Below the pieces are notes generated by a model. It ran no database searches. It worked only from the letters and a program-made list of their open reading frames with translations, and was not told the origin of the DNA. Below, piece after piece: positions 1 to 7,823 of a DNA stretch of 22,713 bases (positions are counted from its first letter, which is position 1; each line of letters starts with the position of its first letter). The position numbers and the translations under genes are program-made. The stretch spans positions 1 to 22,713 of IMG/VR virus record IMGVR_UViG_3300025769_000914. One strand, 5' to 3'. The stretch comes from a virus.

Positions 1-42
1 TACCGCCCAATTCTTATTACCAAATTTAAATGTATTTGCCAT
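1..42 (-). CDS. Tail fibre / adhesin gene, 5' end only
   Basis: Only the first 14 codons are inside the window, reading MANTFKFGNKNWAV before the sequence ends. This N-terminus (MANTFKFGN..WAV) resembles the start of the fibre-like proteins that often sit at the distal end of flavobacterial phage virion operons. The ATG lies 1 nt after the stop of the upstream LamG-like fibre gene, so it is the next member of the fibre array. The function of the missing part is inferred from position and from those first residues only. Confidence 0.6.
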   Translation of the reverse strand, partial: MANTFKFGNKNWAV

Positions 43-43
43 A

Positions 44-1348
44 TTATGTTGTTAATTGTTGTAATTCTTCATCTGTAAGTGCTTCGTTGAATACTACAAC
101 TTCTTTTATTTTTCCGTAGAAGTCCAAAACTCCTGTTGCACTTTGAAATTGTAAAGTGTTTAGACCTGTCATATCACCTAAACCTGTTGCGGTTGATTTA
201 TTATATCCATTTATATAAACACTACTGTTAGCCACATTCCATTTGATAGCTATTTTAAAATATTGATTTGTTATAGAAGCATCTGTTACATTAAGAAGCT
301 GTGTTACGGACCCACTCCCCTCCGAAAAGGCTCTTAATCTATAATCTGATGGGTGGTCTTCAAACATTATCCTGTTATCGGCAGAACCATCTGATATAGA
401 TATTCGTGAAGATGTTGTATTACCTTGTATTATCTTTAATTCAGCATACAACACTCCCTCGCTGTCATTAAATACTTGTGCGTTTCCTGCACCGTTAGCT
501 ACATCTGCTGCTCTTGTAACTGCTGAACCAGAAGTGGGTATATAGCTTGTTGGATAGCTTCCTTCTTCGAGTTGTGCTCCCCATAAATATATGTTTCCAC
601 TACTGTTTCCTGTGTATTGTACCATACCTAAACTTTTAGTATTACCTGTGGCAGCATTAGCTAAATTTATCCTAAATCTGTTTGGTGCAGTTGATAATTG
701 TGCTATAATTGTACATCTATACCACCCATTACCAAAATCTTCTATTTTAGAATCTGTAAGAGTTGCTGTGCCGTGTGTAATTGTTTCGCCAAGTGTACCA
801 TTTTCTAAATCAAAAACCTTACTCGCTGTATCAGAATTACCTGTGTACAGTAGTAACAGCTGTACATATTGTTGTGTTCCTTTTTTAGCAAAAATACTTA
901 AAGCATAATCTGTATTTGATGAAGCTGTGATAGTTTTGCTTAACCTGTGAAAGCCAAAGCTGCTGTTTGCCTCTTGAAGTTTTGTGGCATTTAATGAACC
1001 ATCAGGCGATATTGCAGCATCGGCAGTATCGGTGGTTTCACTTCCTGTGTTTTCCCATTGAGTAAAATCCTCACTATAAGTAACAAGATTTGTTTTACTC
1101 GGCTCCAAAAGAAGCGAAGGAGAATCCTGTACTACTCCATCAATTATAGGATAATCTAATCTAGGCGCATCTGCTTCAACTGATTCAATATACCCTAAAG
1201 CATTAACCCTTGTAGCTGTGGTGCTTCTGTCGTGAGTAAAATCACCATTACCACTATATGGTTTTTGGCTATACAGTTTTTCTGCTTTAATCCCAGATGG
1301 AGTCATTATTAAACTAGCTTTATCGTAAAGACTTTCTGTTAATGGCAT
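44..1348 (-). CDS. LamG-like tail fibre / adhesin, paralogue B (434 aa)
   Basis: Probable receptor-binding virion protein. The N-terminal ~95 residues carry a module ending RLDYPIIDGVVQDSPSLLLE and YSEDF, which is shared with the 438-aa neighbour. Residues ~110-260 look like a beta-rich carbohydrate-binding module (FAKKGTQQYVQLLLLYTG, YGNGWYRC-type motif). A hinge YPTSYIPTSGSAVTRAADV follows. Residues ~290-430 resemble a concanavalin A/LamG jelly roll (DSEGVLYAEL, FYGKIKEVVVFNEALTDEEL). It starts 2 nt after the stop of the paralogue at 1351-2667. Compared with that copy it has a few extra N-terminal residues and lacks the short C-terminal extension. Sugar binding is inferred from fold-like motifs; no ligand can be named. 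Confidence 0.75.
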   Translation of the reverse strand: MPLTESLYDKASLIMTPSGIKAEKLYSQKPYSGNGDFTHDRSTTATRVNALGYIESVEADAPRLDYPIIDGVVQDSPSLLLEPSKTNLVTYSEDFTQWENTGSETTDTADAAISPDGSLNATKLQEANSSFGFHRLSKTITASSNTDYALSIFAKKGTQQYVQLLLLYTGNSDTASKVFDLENGTLGETITHGTATLTDSKIEDFGNGWYRCTIIAQLSTAPNRFRINLANAATGNTKSLGMVQYTGNSSGNIYLWGAQLEEGSYPTSYIPTSGSAVTRAADVANGAGNAQVFNDSEGVLYAELKIIQGNTTSSRISISDGSADNRIMFEDHPSDYRLRAFSEGSGSVTQLLNVTDASITNQYFKIAIKWNVANSSVYINGYNKSTATGLGDMTGLNTLQFQSATGVLDFYGKIKEVVVFNEALTDEELQQLTT

Positions 1349-1350
1349 AA

Positions 1351-2667
1351 TTATCTTATTGTATATTCTTGTCCTACTGCCATATCGTTAAATGAATCCC
1401 AAGACGTTAATGCTTCTAGTTCGCTATCGGTAAGTGCTTCTTTGAAGTATGCTAATTCTTTTGTTTTTCCGTAGAAGGGTCTTGTTTGAGGAACTTTTCC
1501 ATCACTAAAAGTTAATTCTTTTAATCCATTTGGTAAATTTGGACTATTATTAGATTCCACTTTAAAACCATTTATAAATAAACTTATAGAACTTGAGTTG
1601 TATTTTAATGATATTTTATTATTTATCGTTTGAATTAAACTACTCTGTAAAACATCTACTGTCGAGCCGCTTGAAACAATACCTTTAACAGCTCCAGAAA
1701 TTTCATCTAACTCAATAGATACAAGATTATAAAAATCATTTCCAATTGCATCTGTAATGGATATTCTCCTACTTGTTCCATCATCAGTTAATGCACTTAT
1801 CTCCGCAAACAACACACCCTCTGAATCATTAAACTCTGCACTTGTTCCTGCGCTATTGCATACGTCTGCATTTCTTGTAACGGTTGCTGTTGTTCCGTCA
1901 TTAGGGATATAGGAAGTTGGATAAGAACCTGCTTCTACTTGTGCGCCCCACATATACAAATAAGCACCGTCATCTGTATCAACACTATTGTCGTTACTTG
2001 CTAAAATACATTGTACTCTTACAGAACTTGCACCACTACTAACATCTTCTGTTATACTTACTCTATACCATCCATTACCATAATACTGTATATTAGTGCC
2101 ATCAGGGTTGTAAAAAGTAGTTCCAATACTTCCGTTATTAATATCATAATCAGCAGCTACACTTACTGCTGCTTTTGTTCTTAAAGTTAATCTTATATAA
2201 TTTAAATCCCCTTTCTTTACAAATATAGAAACTGTGTAAGTAGTATTGTCGCTAACAGTAGGAAAAAACTCTATTCGTGAATTTAAACCATCCGCACTAC
2301 TTTCAACTTTTGCAGCGTTTTGTGTTCCATCAGGACTTATTATTTCATCAAGTGTTACAGTAGATGAATTTTTAGTCCAATCTGCATTACTAAAATCTTC
2401 ACTATAACTTATAAGCTGCGTTCTCGCAGGCTCCAAAAGAAGTGCAGGACAGTCTTGTACTACTCCATCTATTAAAGGATAGTCTAATCTTGGTACGTCT
2501 GCTGCTACTGTTTCTATTAGTCCATCTTTGTTTACTCTTGTTGCAGTACCCTCGTTTCTATCAAAAGTAAAGTCTCCGTTACCGTTCTCTGGAACTATAG
2601 AATATAGTTTTTCAGTTTTAGCGCCAGAAGGTGTCATCATTAAGCTGGCTTTATTATATAGACTCAT
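1351..2667 (-). CDS. LamG-like tail fibre / adhesin, paralogue A (438 aa)
   Basis: Same architecture as the 434-aa downstream gene. The N-terminal module contains GNGDFTFDR, ATRVNKDGLIETV and RLDYPLIDGVVQDCPALLLE. A central beta-rich module carries VSIFVKKGDLNYIRLTLRT and YGNGWYRVSI. The hinge YPTSYIPNDGTTATVTRNAD leads to a C-terminal LamG-like domain (FNDSEGVLFAEI, FYGKTKELAYFKEALTDSEL). The two proteins match best at both ends and diverge in the middle and in the LamG loops, as expected after duplication and divergence of receptor-binding proteins. It ends with a short tail (SWDSFNDMAVGQEYTIR) absent from paralogue B. The start ATG is 1 nt past the stop of the upstream 373-aa fibre gene, so the two are probably translationally coupled. 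Confidence 0.75.
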   Translation of the reverse strand: MSLYNKASLMMTPSGAKTEKLYSIVPENGNGDFTFDRNEGTATRVNKDGLIETVAADVPRLDYPLIDGVVQDCPALLLEPARTQLISYSEDFSNADWTKNSSTVTLDEIISPDGTQNAAKVESSADGLNSRIEFFPTVSDNTTYTVSIFVKKGDLNYIRLTLRTKAAVSVAADYDINNGSIGTTFYNPDGTNIQYYGNGWYRVSITEDVSSGASSVRVQCILASNDNSVDTDDGAYLYMWGAQVEAGSYPTSYIPNDGTTATVTRNADVCNSAGTSAEFNDSEGVLFAEISALTDDGTSRRISITDAIGNDFYNLVSIELDEISGAVKGIVSSGSTVDVLQSSLIQTINNKISLKYNSSSISLFINGFKVESNNSPNLPNGLKELTFSDGKVPQTRPFYGKTKELAYFKEALTDSELEALTSWDSFNDMAVGQEYTIR

Positions 2668-2668
2668 A

Positions 2669-3790
2669 CTATGCTAGAATTAGTTTTTCTGTGTTTTTCA
2701 TAACCTGCTCTGTGCCTTCCGCAACACCACCATCGTCATTTACCCTACTTACAAAATCCATAGTCAATCCGATCACTTTGTAGCTGTTATTTCTATCAAT
2801 AACACTATTAGAGGCTATTTCAGAGGTTACGTGAGCAGATACAGCAGCACTAGTAGGTATTGTAGTATCGTTATCGTTTAATGCTATTGTATCAGCCTCA
2901 TCTACAAATTTAGTGATTGTTATGTTCTCTTCACTATCCTTTAAGGAATTAAATGCAATAGTACCGTTTACATCAAGGGTTTCAGAAGCATCAGTCTTTC
3001 CTATAGCTAAGTTACCTGAATTAATATAACTAGGTCCATCACCTATTAAACTTATTGTGGCATCTCCTTCACCAAAAAGAGCAAACCTAGCCCCGTATGA
3101 AACTCCTTCTAGAAGCATTGCGTAATTACTACTATCAGATTCTTCTAACCATATGCGATTATCACCAAATTTTAAAGACTTGTCTCCTCCAACATTTGTG
3201 CTTATTTGGTTATCTGTAAAAGATATATTTGTATCAGTATCTCCTTCGTGAATTATTGAGTCTGCAACAATTAAATTATTTGAAACAATATTACCGTCTA
3301 CGTCAAGGGCTTCTGACGGGGAAGTCGTTCCTATTCCCACCCTATTGTTAATGTTATCTACAAATAAATCCTGTGTTGTGATTGCAATATCATTAGCATT
3401 TACCGTAACACCTGCGCCTGCGCCAACATTTAATGTAGCAGCTCCTCCATCTTCATTAACACCAGTTAAACCGTCACCCGCATTAACATCTGTAATATCA
3501 GCGGCTACGTTTAAATCTATTGATCCGTCTGCATCATCATACGTTACCGTTACGTTTGTTTGAGTACCGTTAGAGAACATCCCTGAAACTGTGTCCTGGA
3601 TCTTCTCTGTGATATGTGTATCAAAGTTTGTAGATGGAACTACTTCGGTGTCTGTTAGGTTTTCAGCGTCAGTATCGCCATATATTTCAGCAAACATCTT
3701 TCGTACCTTACGAAACGCTGCTCTTAATACATCACCGTCATTAGCGTTATCCGCTGTTCCGATGTTTATATTTTGTTGATTTGTTGCCAT
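2669..3790 (-). CDS. Tail fibre protein with virion-attachment N-terminus (373 aa)
   Basis: Probable trimeric fibre component. Residues 8-40 (INIGTADNANDGDVLRAAFR then KVRKMFAEIY) match the N-terminal module of many phage fibre and baseplate-attached proteins. The middle is Asp/Asn/Gly/Thr-rich beta sequence. Two imperfect repeats of a fibre-shaft motif are visible: VGIGTTSPSEALDVDGNI near residue 150 and LAIGKTDASETLDVNGTI near residue 260. No intramolecular chaperone or enzymatic domain is recognisable at the C-terminus. It is the first large gene of the fibre array, starts 1 nt after the 53-aa gene, and is followed 1 nt later by the first LamG-like paralogue. The attachment role is inferred from family resemblance. 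Confidence 0.7.
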   Translation of the reverse strand: MATNQQNINIGTADNANDGDVLRAAFRKVRKMFAEIYGDTDAENLTDTEVVPSTNFDTHITEKIQDTVSGMFSNGTQTNVTVTYDDADGSIDLNVAADITDVNAGDGLTGVNEDGGAATLNVGAGAGVTVNANDIAITTQDLFVDNINNRVGIGTTSPSEALDVDGNIVSNNLIVADSIIHEGDTDTNISFTDNQISTNVGGDKSLKFGDNRIWLEESDSSNYAMLLEGVSYGARFALFGEGDATISLIGDGPSYINSGNLAIGKTDASETLDVNGTIAFNSLKDSEENITITKFVDEADTIALNDNDTTIPTSAAVSAHVTSEIASNSVIDRNNSYKVIGLTMDFVSRVNDDGGVAEGTEQVMKNTEKLILA

Positions 3791-3791
3791 A

Positions 3792-3953
3792 TTAGTTTAT
3801 TCTGTTTGTTATGGTATCTATTAGTATGTTTACGCTATCTATTAATATTGTTACTACTGCTGTTCCAAACGCTGCTGCCCTGTTAAATCCTATGTGTATA
3901 TAAGATACTAATAGACCCCAGCTAGTTGTTTCGTATACTTTCCCCCAGCTCAT
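3792..3953 (-). CDS. Small probable structural protein (53 aa)
   Basis: An ATG at 3953 opens 53 codons beginning MSWGKVYETTSWG and ending TNRIN at a TAA, 1 nt before the fibre start at 3790. The N-terminus is Trp/Gly-rich. The rest is an uncharged, Ile/Val-rich stretch (AAAFGTAVVTILIDSVNILI, residues ~26-45) that could be one membrane-associated or packing helix. Similar short WGxVY..SWG proteins occur between adaptor and fibre genes in related phages, which is recollection and not something tested here. The tight packing and coding-like composition support a real gene. A virion or assembly role is inferred from position. Confidence 0.6.
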   Translation of the reverse strand: MSWGKVYETTSWGLLVSYIHIGFNRAAAFGTAVVTILIDSVNILIDTITNRIN

Positions 3954-4047
3954 ATTTTTGCTTTCTAATATAACTAGATAGCTTAATTTCGTTCTGCTGC
4001 TTTGGTTTATATTGACCTGTTTTTTTTCTTTTCTTTATAACACCCAT
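3922..4047 (-). CDS. Possible small basic protein (41 aa)
   Basis: An ATG at 4047 lies inside the last codons of the adaptor gene and opens 41 codons in a different frame: MGVIKKRKKTGQYKPKQQNE then a Ser/Tyr/Arg/Lys-rich end. It is strongly basic and bridges the otherwise empty 81 nt between the adaptor stop and the 53-aa gene. It overlaps the former by 13 nt and the latter by 32 nt. Overlaps of a few bases are the rule in this operon, but 32 nt is long, so this could be a chance frame through A-rich DNA. No family recognised. Confidence 0.35.
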   Translation of the reverse strand: MGVIKKRKKTGQYKPKQQNEIKLSSYIRKQKYELGESIRNN

Positions 4048-4538
4048 CCATTAAACGTTACTTCCTTATCTGGATATATCTCTTCATTGTTGTTGCTAAA
4101 ATATTCAGGGAATTTACTAGGAGCATTGAAGCTCATATAGTCTATAAATCTGTTAGTGTAGTAGTCAGCATAATCTCTTTCTTTGGCGATAAGCTGATCT
4201 ATCTCGTTTTTACCAGCAATTTGACTACTTTCGCTACTGTGCTTATGAACACCACCATTTGAAATAGTATATGCTGCAAATGGAAGGTACTCGGACATTG
4301 CATAGTGTATTAGCATATCCTGAATATAATCATTAACTAGAGCTAGATAATCACCAGTTAAGGTGTTTGCAATTATATCTGCGCTAATCTTATCATATAA
4401 ATCACTACCTAAAAAGTTTCTTATATGAATCTCTTGCGCCAATTTAATAAAGTGAATAAACTTATCGGTATCTACATTACCACTTAAAGCTGTATTTTTC
4501 ACTAAATCCTCTCTCTTTATAAAAAGTGCTGTAGCCAT
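4035..4538 (-). CDS. Head-tail connector/adaptor protein, DUF6712-like (167 aa)
   Basis: Predominantly helical protein with the pattern of Bacteroidetes-phage adaptor proteins. There is an N-terminal helix after MATALFIKREDLVKNTALSG, a HFIKLAQEIHIRNFLGSDLY segment (residues ~29-48), then LVNDYIQDMLIHYAMSEYLP and a Ser/His-rich loop. By analogy with HK97 gp6-type adaptors it would bind the portal ring and join head to neck. The family assignment is from memory of the motif order. It directly follows the portal gene with a 1-nt TAATG stop/start overlap, which fits the role. It ends in a short Trp-containing tail (NGWVL). Confidence 0.65.
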   Translation of the reverse strand: MATALFIKREDLVKNTALSGNVDTDKFIHFIKLAQEIHIRNFLGSDLYDKISADIIANTLTGDYLALVNDYIQDMLIHYAMSEYLPFAAYTISNGGVHKHSSESSQIAGKNEIDQLIAKERDYADYYTNRFIDYMSFNAPSKFPEYFSNNNEEIYPDKEVTFNGWVL

Positions 4539-5746
4539 TATTCCTCGATTTCTTCGTTAATTTCTTGTTCCTTTTGTACCTGTGATGGCTTTACACCAGT
4601 CTCCTTCTCTACTTCAGCATCTGTTAGTGCATTAGTAAGATCAGTAAATTCTAGCGGCTGTAGAGTCTGGAAATAGAGGTCTAGGTCAATCTCATTGTAC
4701 TCTAGTATCTTTTCCAATCCATCAATAATAGTGACCTGCATAGGACGAATAACTGTGTTATCCATAAGTAAAGATGCTGTCTCCAACTCCTGTGCGTTAT
4801 TACCTAGTCCAGAGTTATCCTTTATCCCTACCAACATTGGCGATACAATACGGTGAGATACCATAACCTTCTTCATACTTTCATCTGAAAGGAATTGGTA
4901 CTGTTGGTGAGCGTCATTCAGCATAACTGGCTCTATCGAAGCAGCTAATTCTTTACTATCATTGAACGCCAAAATAAATCTACCTGCATTTGAACTGCCA
5001 GAGAACTTTTCATAAATAGCTCTCTCTATATCATCTCGCTGCTCCTTTGACGGAGTACCATTGTTGAAGTTAATCAACATACTAGGTTGCAAGCCGTTCT
5101 GTATATTACTTATGTGATAGTTAGCAATTTCTTCTTCTAATTCAGCATACTGTAATCCCCCCTGATAGTCTACAGGAGAATAATAGTAAAACCCTGCTTT
5201 GTAAGGTCGGATATACATAATTTCAATTCCATCTTTAGAAGTACCAAAGGCAGAAATACGCTTAGGCTTCTCATCCCTTTTCATATCCTGCCAATTAGGG
5301 TGGTAGTAGTAACCTTTCACGTTACCAATAGTAGCCTTTTCAGCTCTCAATGTTTCGATTGGAATATGCTCTACCTGCACAATACGAGAATGGTCTTTAC
5401 TGTATATTATTTGCAAAGCTGCCTGACCCATCATTTTATAGTCATAGCAAATCTTCTTCATACAGTCCTTTTTAAACAACTCACGCATAGCTGTGTATGC
5501 TTCTGGATTCTCTTCGCTGTTAGTGGCTTCTAAGCCTCTTCCGTATATCATTTCAGAAATACCGTTTACAGCAGCATTATTTGTTGGCGAACCATTATAC
5601 CTGTCTATTAGGTATTGGAAATAATTGTTATCTTCACCGTACTCTACCCATTCATCCCTAGCAGTTTCAATTACTGGTGGAGCTGTGTAAGAGGACATCT
5701 TTAAAACGTGAACAGTACTAGACTGATCTTTCTCTTTTTCTTTCAT
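4538..5746 (-). CDS. Portal protein (402 aa)
   Basis: Portal proteins form the dodecameric ring at the capsid vertex through which DNA is packaged. The length (402 aa) and motif order fit the siphophage portal family. Residues ~45-75 contain RYNGSPTNNAAVNGISEMIY, then GRGLEATN. Next are a helical/beta clip region (MMGQAALQIIYSKD, VEHIPIETLRAEK), a stem-like segment (residues ~255-320, RFILAFNDSKELAASIEPV, SHRIVSPMLVGIKDNSGLG) and the helical crown. The acidic C-terminus (EVEKETGVKPSQVQKEQEIN..) is variable in portals. Both ends share TAATG 1-nt overlaps with the neighbours. It lies downstream of the capsid gene, the reverse of the usual order. Confidence 0.85.
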   Translation of the reverse strand: MKEKEKDQSSTVHVLKMSSYTAPPVIETARDEWVEYGEDNNYFQYLIDRYNGSPTNNAAVNGISEMIYGRGLEATNSEENPEAYTAMRELFKKDCMKKICYDYKMMGQAALQIIYSKDHSRIVQVEHIPIETLRAEKATIGNVKGYYYHPNWQDMKRDEKPKRISAFGTSKDGIEIMYIRPYKAGFYYYSPVDYQGGLQYAELEEEIANYHISNIQNGLQPSMLINFNNGTPSKEQRDDIERAIYEKFSGSSNAGRFILAFNDSKELAASIEPVMLNDAHQQYQFLSDESMKKVMVSHRIVSPMLVGIKDNSGLGNNAQELETASLLMDNTVIRPMQVTIIDGLEKILEYNEIDLDLYFQTLQPLEFTDLTNALTDAEVEKETGVKPSQVQKEQEINEEIEE

Positions 5747-6081
5747 TATAATATTACAAAGTCATTATCGTACCCTGTTTGAGATACATATTCATCTTTA
5801 TTTATAAAGAACTTATCCAGTTCTGTTTGATCTGTACAGTATATTAAGCCTCTATAAAGCTCTGTAGAGCCTTCTTTTACTCTGAATGAGTATTGACTAC
5901 CTTCTTTGAGAGAAAAGCTCGCAGAAAGCACCATAAAGTCTCCATCAGTAGTCTTAGTAACCGATATAGTCTCCGTTGTCCTGCTGGTTTTATCCGTCAA
6001 TAGAAATATAGGGTTAGAAGCATCTCTTCTGGCTGCTATCTTAATTGACTGCGTATCTGTTGAGGTCGTTAGTATGTGCAT
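5746..6081 (-). CDS. Conserved-looking phage protein of unknown function (111 aa)
   Basis: A small beta-rich protein (MHILTTSTDTQSIKIAARRD, then LSASFSLKEGSQYSFRVKEG and LYRGLIYCTDQTELDKFFIN) with an Ig-like or beta-sandwich feel. I choose the ATG at 6081; the frame extends two codons to a TTG at 6087, which is a weaker start. It sits just after a strong terminator and just before the portal gene (TAATG overlap), so it may be a virion or connector component. I recall similar ORFs next to portal genes in Bacteroidetes phages but cannot assign a function. Confidence 0.7.
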   Translation of the reverse strand: MHILTTSTDTQSIKIAARRDASNPIFLLTDKTSRTTETISVTKTTDGDFMVLSASFSLKEGSQYSFRVKEGSTELYRGLIYCTDQTELDKFFINKDEYVSQTGYDNDFVIL

Positions 6082-6121
6082 AAACAAATAACTAAAAACG
6101 TATATTCTGTTTTAAAGGTAC

Positions 6122-6148
6122 AAAAAAAGGGCGTACAAATGTACACCC
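6122..6148 (-). terminator. Intrinsic terminator after the major tail protein gene
   Basis: Read on the minus strand, an 8-bp stem GGGTGTAC / GTACGCCC (one T-G wobble) closes an ATTT loop and is followed at once by seven T residues. It lies between the tail protein stop (6172) and the next start (6081). A weaker TTTTCTT tract on the other side means it could also act on plus-strand transcripts. Confidence 0.85.
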
Positions 6149-6171
6149 TTTTCTTATAAAATTGATTGATG

Positions 6172-6756
6172 TTATACAGCGGTTGGTGTGCCAATAACAA
6201 CATCTCCAGTCAATCCTGCCATTTCACTCACAGGGAAAGTAGCTGATGTAGCATCAACCTCAACAAAGTTTGCTGGGTCTTTTTCCATTGCAGTAAAGGT
6301 TAGGTTGTACCCGTTAAAGTCACCTAAAGCATTTCCAGTAGAAACAGTACCAGCTGTTACGTCAGCACCATTTTCTTTACCCATTAAGAATACATTGTCA
6401 TTCTGGTCAACAATAAATACGTGAGGTCTTCCTGCTGCTAACAATTTCAATTCTTTGTGGTCTTCTTTGGTTAATTTCTTCAAAGTAATATTAAGAACCT
6501 GCTCATAGAATACAGTACCATTATCACGAGATGCGTTAACAGTAGTTTCAAATGAGTTGTTCCCTTTTACTTCGTAAGTAAATAAGGTTAAAGAATTGTC
6601 AACAGCACCAACTGTTGTTCCTGTCATATCAGTAATTTCGTCATCTACAGAAGTGATAGTTCCTAACGTTCCGAAGTCTGCGAAATATATTTTTTTGATT
6701 CCTGCTACTGTATCTTTACAAGCTTCAGCACGAGATCGAGTTAAATTACAAGCCAT
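6172..6756 (-). CDS. Major tail (tube) protein, probable (194 aa)
   Basis: Probable tube-forming subunit. Motifs in order are MACNLTRSRAEACKDTVAGI, IKKIYFADFG, EVKGNNSFETTVNASRDNGT, NITLKKLTKEDHKELKLLAA, GRPHVFIVDQNDNVFLMGKE, and GNALGDFNGYNLTFTAMEKD. I associate this set with major tail proteins of flavobacterial phages and prophages; that is recollection. Flanking hairpin terminators on both sides (6774-6809 upstream, 6122-6148 downstream) suggest separately tuned high expression, as expected for an abundant virion protein. Two Cys lie in the first 15 residues. Its position right after the capsid gene, away from the chaperone and tape measure, is unusual. Confidence 0.75.
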   Translation of the reverse strand: MACNLTRSRAEACKDTVAGIKKIYFADFGTLGTITSVDDEITDMTGTTVGAVDNSLTLFTYEVKGNNSFETTVNASRDNGTVFYEQVLNITLKKLTKEDHKELKLLAAGRPHVFIVDQNDNVFLMGKENGADVTAGTVSTGNALGDFNGYNLTFTAMEKDPANFVEVDATSATFPVSEMAGLTGDVVIGTPTAV

Positions 6757-6773
6757 AGTTTTTTGTGTTTAAT

Positions 6774-6809
6774 GAAAAAAGGGCAGGTAGGCTATGTGCT
6801 TACCCACCC
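6774..6809 (-). terminator. Intrinsic terminator after the capsid gene
   Basis: On the minus strand a 9-bp stem GGGTGGGTA / TACCTGCCC (two G-T wobbles) with an 11-nt loop is followed by six T residues. It sits between the capsid stop (6834) and the tail protein start (6756). Partial termination here would raise capsid mRNA relative to downstream genes. Confidence 0.8.
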
Positions 6810-6833
6810 TTAATTCTGAATTATTGTTTATTT

Positions 6834-7817
6834 CTAGTTAGCAGAGTTTGGAATACCGTAAGTAACGATATCTTCAACGTTTGCATACTGTACACCAGCT
6901 GTAAATCGCATAACGATTCTAGCGTTTTGACTTCCGTCTAGGTCAGCCATATCTAACAATTTAACTTCGTTGTGGTCAGCGATTAAGCCTGTTCCGAAGA
7001 ATAAGTTAGATTTAGTAGTGGCGATAGCATCATTGCTTGCTAATCCGTTAGCAACAAAGATTTTTACACCATCGATTTCTAATCCACCGTTCTGATACCA
7101 CATAGTACCCTGTCCGCCAACACCGTTAGCTCCGATAGAACCTACATTTTCGTCTCCTGCTACATTTTGTACTGCTGCAAATCCACCTAAAGCTCTAATA
7201 TAAGCTCTAGCGATGTTTTGAGATACATAGATGTAAAGGTCTTCAGCTCCGTAAAGAGTATCTGGAATAGCGTCAACGATCTTGCCTAATTCAGCAACAA
7301 CGTTAGAAGAAGTGATAGTAGCTCCTGCAATTTCTTGTGCAGCAGGTAGATCAGCATCAGCGGCTAATAAAGTAGAGAATCCGTCAAACTGTCCGCTTGT
7401 AGCAGTTGATCCAGCCCAGATAGACTTTTCAGTACGCTCTGCTACTTTAGCAGCAATGTGTCCTAAAATAAAGTCTGCAAAGCTAGGTGGTACATTGTGA
7501 TAAGCAGAGTAGCCCATCTGTACAGCTTCCCAGTCAGAGGCAAAGTCTTTCTTACAGATTTGTAAGTTTACTTGCTGCTCTTCAGGAGTAAGGATTCTTT
7601 CAGTAAGAGTAATCGTTGAAGTAGGATCGAAGTCGCAAGAAGCGTCTTTTACGATATCATCAACAGATACTTTCTTCAGTACCTCCTTGAATTTAACATT
7701 TGGTTTGATTGTAATACCACCTTTTGCAAGGGTATTAGCTTCTAGTAAAGCTGCAGCAACGTATTGTCCTGCAAATTCACCAGCATAAGTAGTTGTAATT
7801 GAAGTAGTTGTAGCCAT
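6834..7817 (-). CDS. Major capsid protein, HK97 fold probable (327 aa)
   Basis: Abundant shell protein. It begins MATTTSITTTYAGEFAGQYV and has KPNVKFKEVLKKVSVDDIVK near residue 40. A helical segment TEKSIWAGSTATSGQFDGFS (residues ~130-150) is typical of the spine-helix/P-domain part of capsid proteins. An A-domain-like region follows (LYIYVSQNIARAYIRALGGF). The C-terminus has IVMRFTAGVQYANVEDIVTY. Length is normal for siphophage capsid proteins. It starts 6 nt after the scaffold gene and is followed by a strong hairpin terminator, the standard scaffold-capsid pairing. HK97 fold is inferred from context and motif style. Confidence 0.85.
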   Translation of the reverse strand: MATTTSITTTYAGEFAGQYVAAALLEANTLAKGGITIKPNVKFKEVLKKVSVDDIVKDASCDFDPTSTITLTERILTPEEQQVNLQICKKDFASDWEAVQMGYSAYHNVPPSFADFILGHIAAKVAERTEKSIWAGSTATSGQFDGFSTLLAADADLPAAQEIAGATITSSNVVAELGKIVDAIPDTLYGAEDLYIYVSQNIARAYIRALGGFAAVQNVAGDENVGSIGANGVGGQGTMWYQNGGLEIDGVKIFVANGLASNDAIATTKSNLFFGTGLIADHNEVKLLDMADLDGSQNARIVMRFTAGVQYANVEDIVTYGIPNSAN

Positions 7818-7823
7818 TATTGG

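Noticed and set aside
591-908. 105-codon plus-strand frame within the first LamG-like gene
   Set aside because: Antisense to a convincing beta-rich fibre gene and with no neighbouring plus-strand genes.
1-2667. Diversity-generating retroelement acting on the fibre paralogues
   Set aside because: No reverse transcriptase and no template repeat is visible in the window; the paralogue differences are spread through the sequence and not limited to adenine positions.
6136-6143. TACATTTG promoter box within the terminator at 6122-6148
   Set aside because: It is part of the hairpin loop and stem and has no TTG partner at the right distance.
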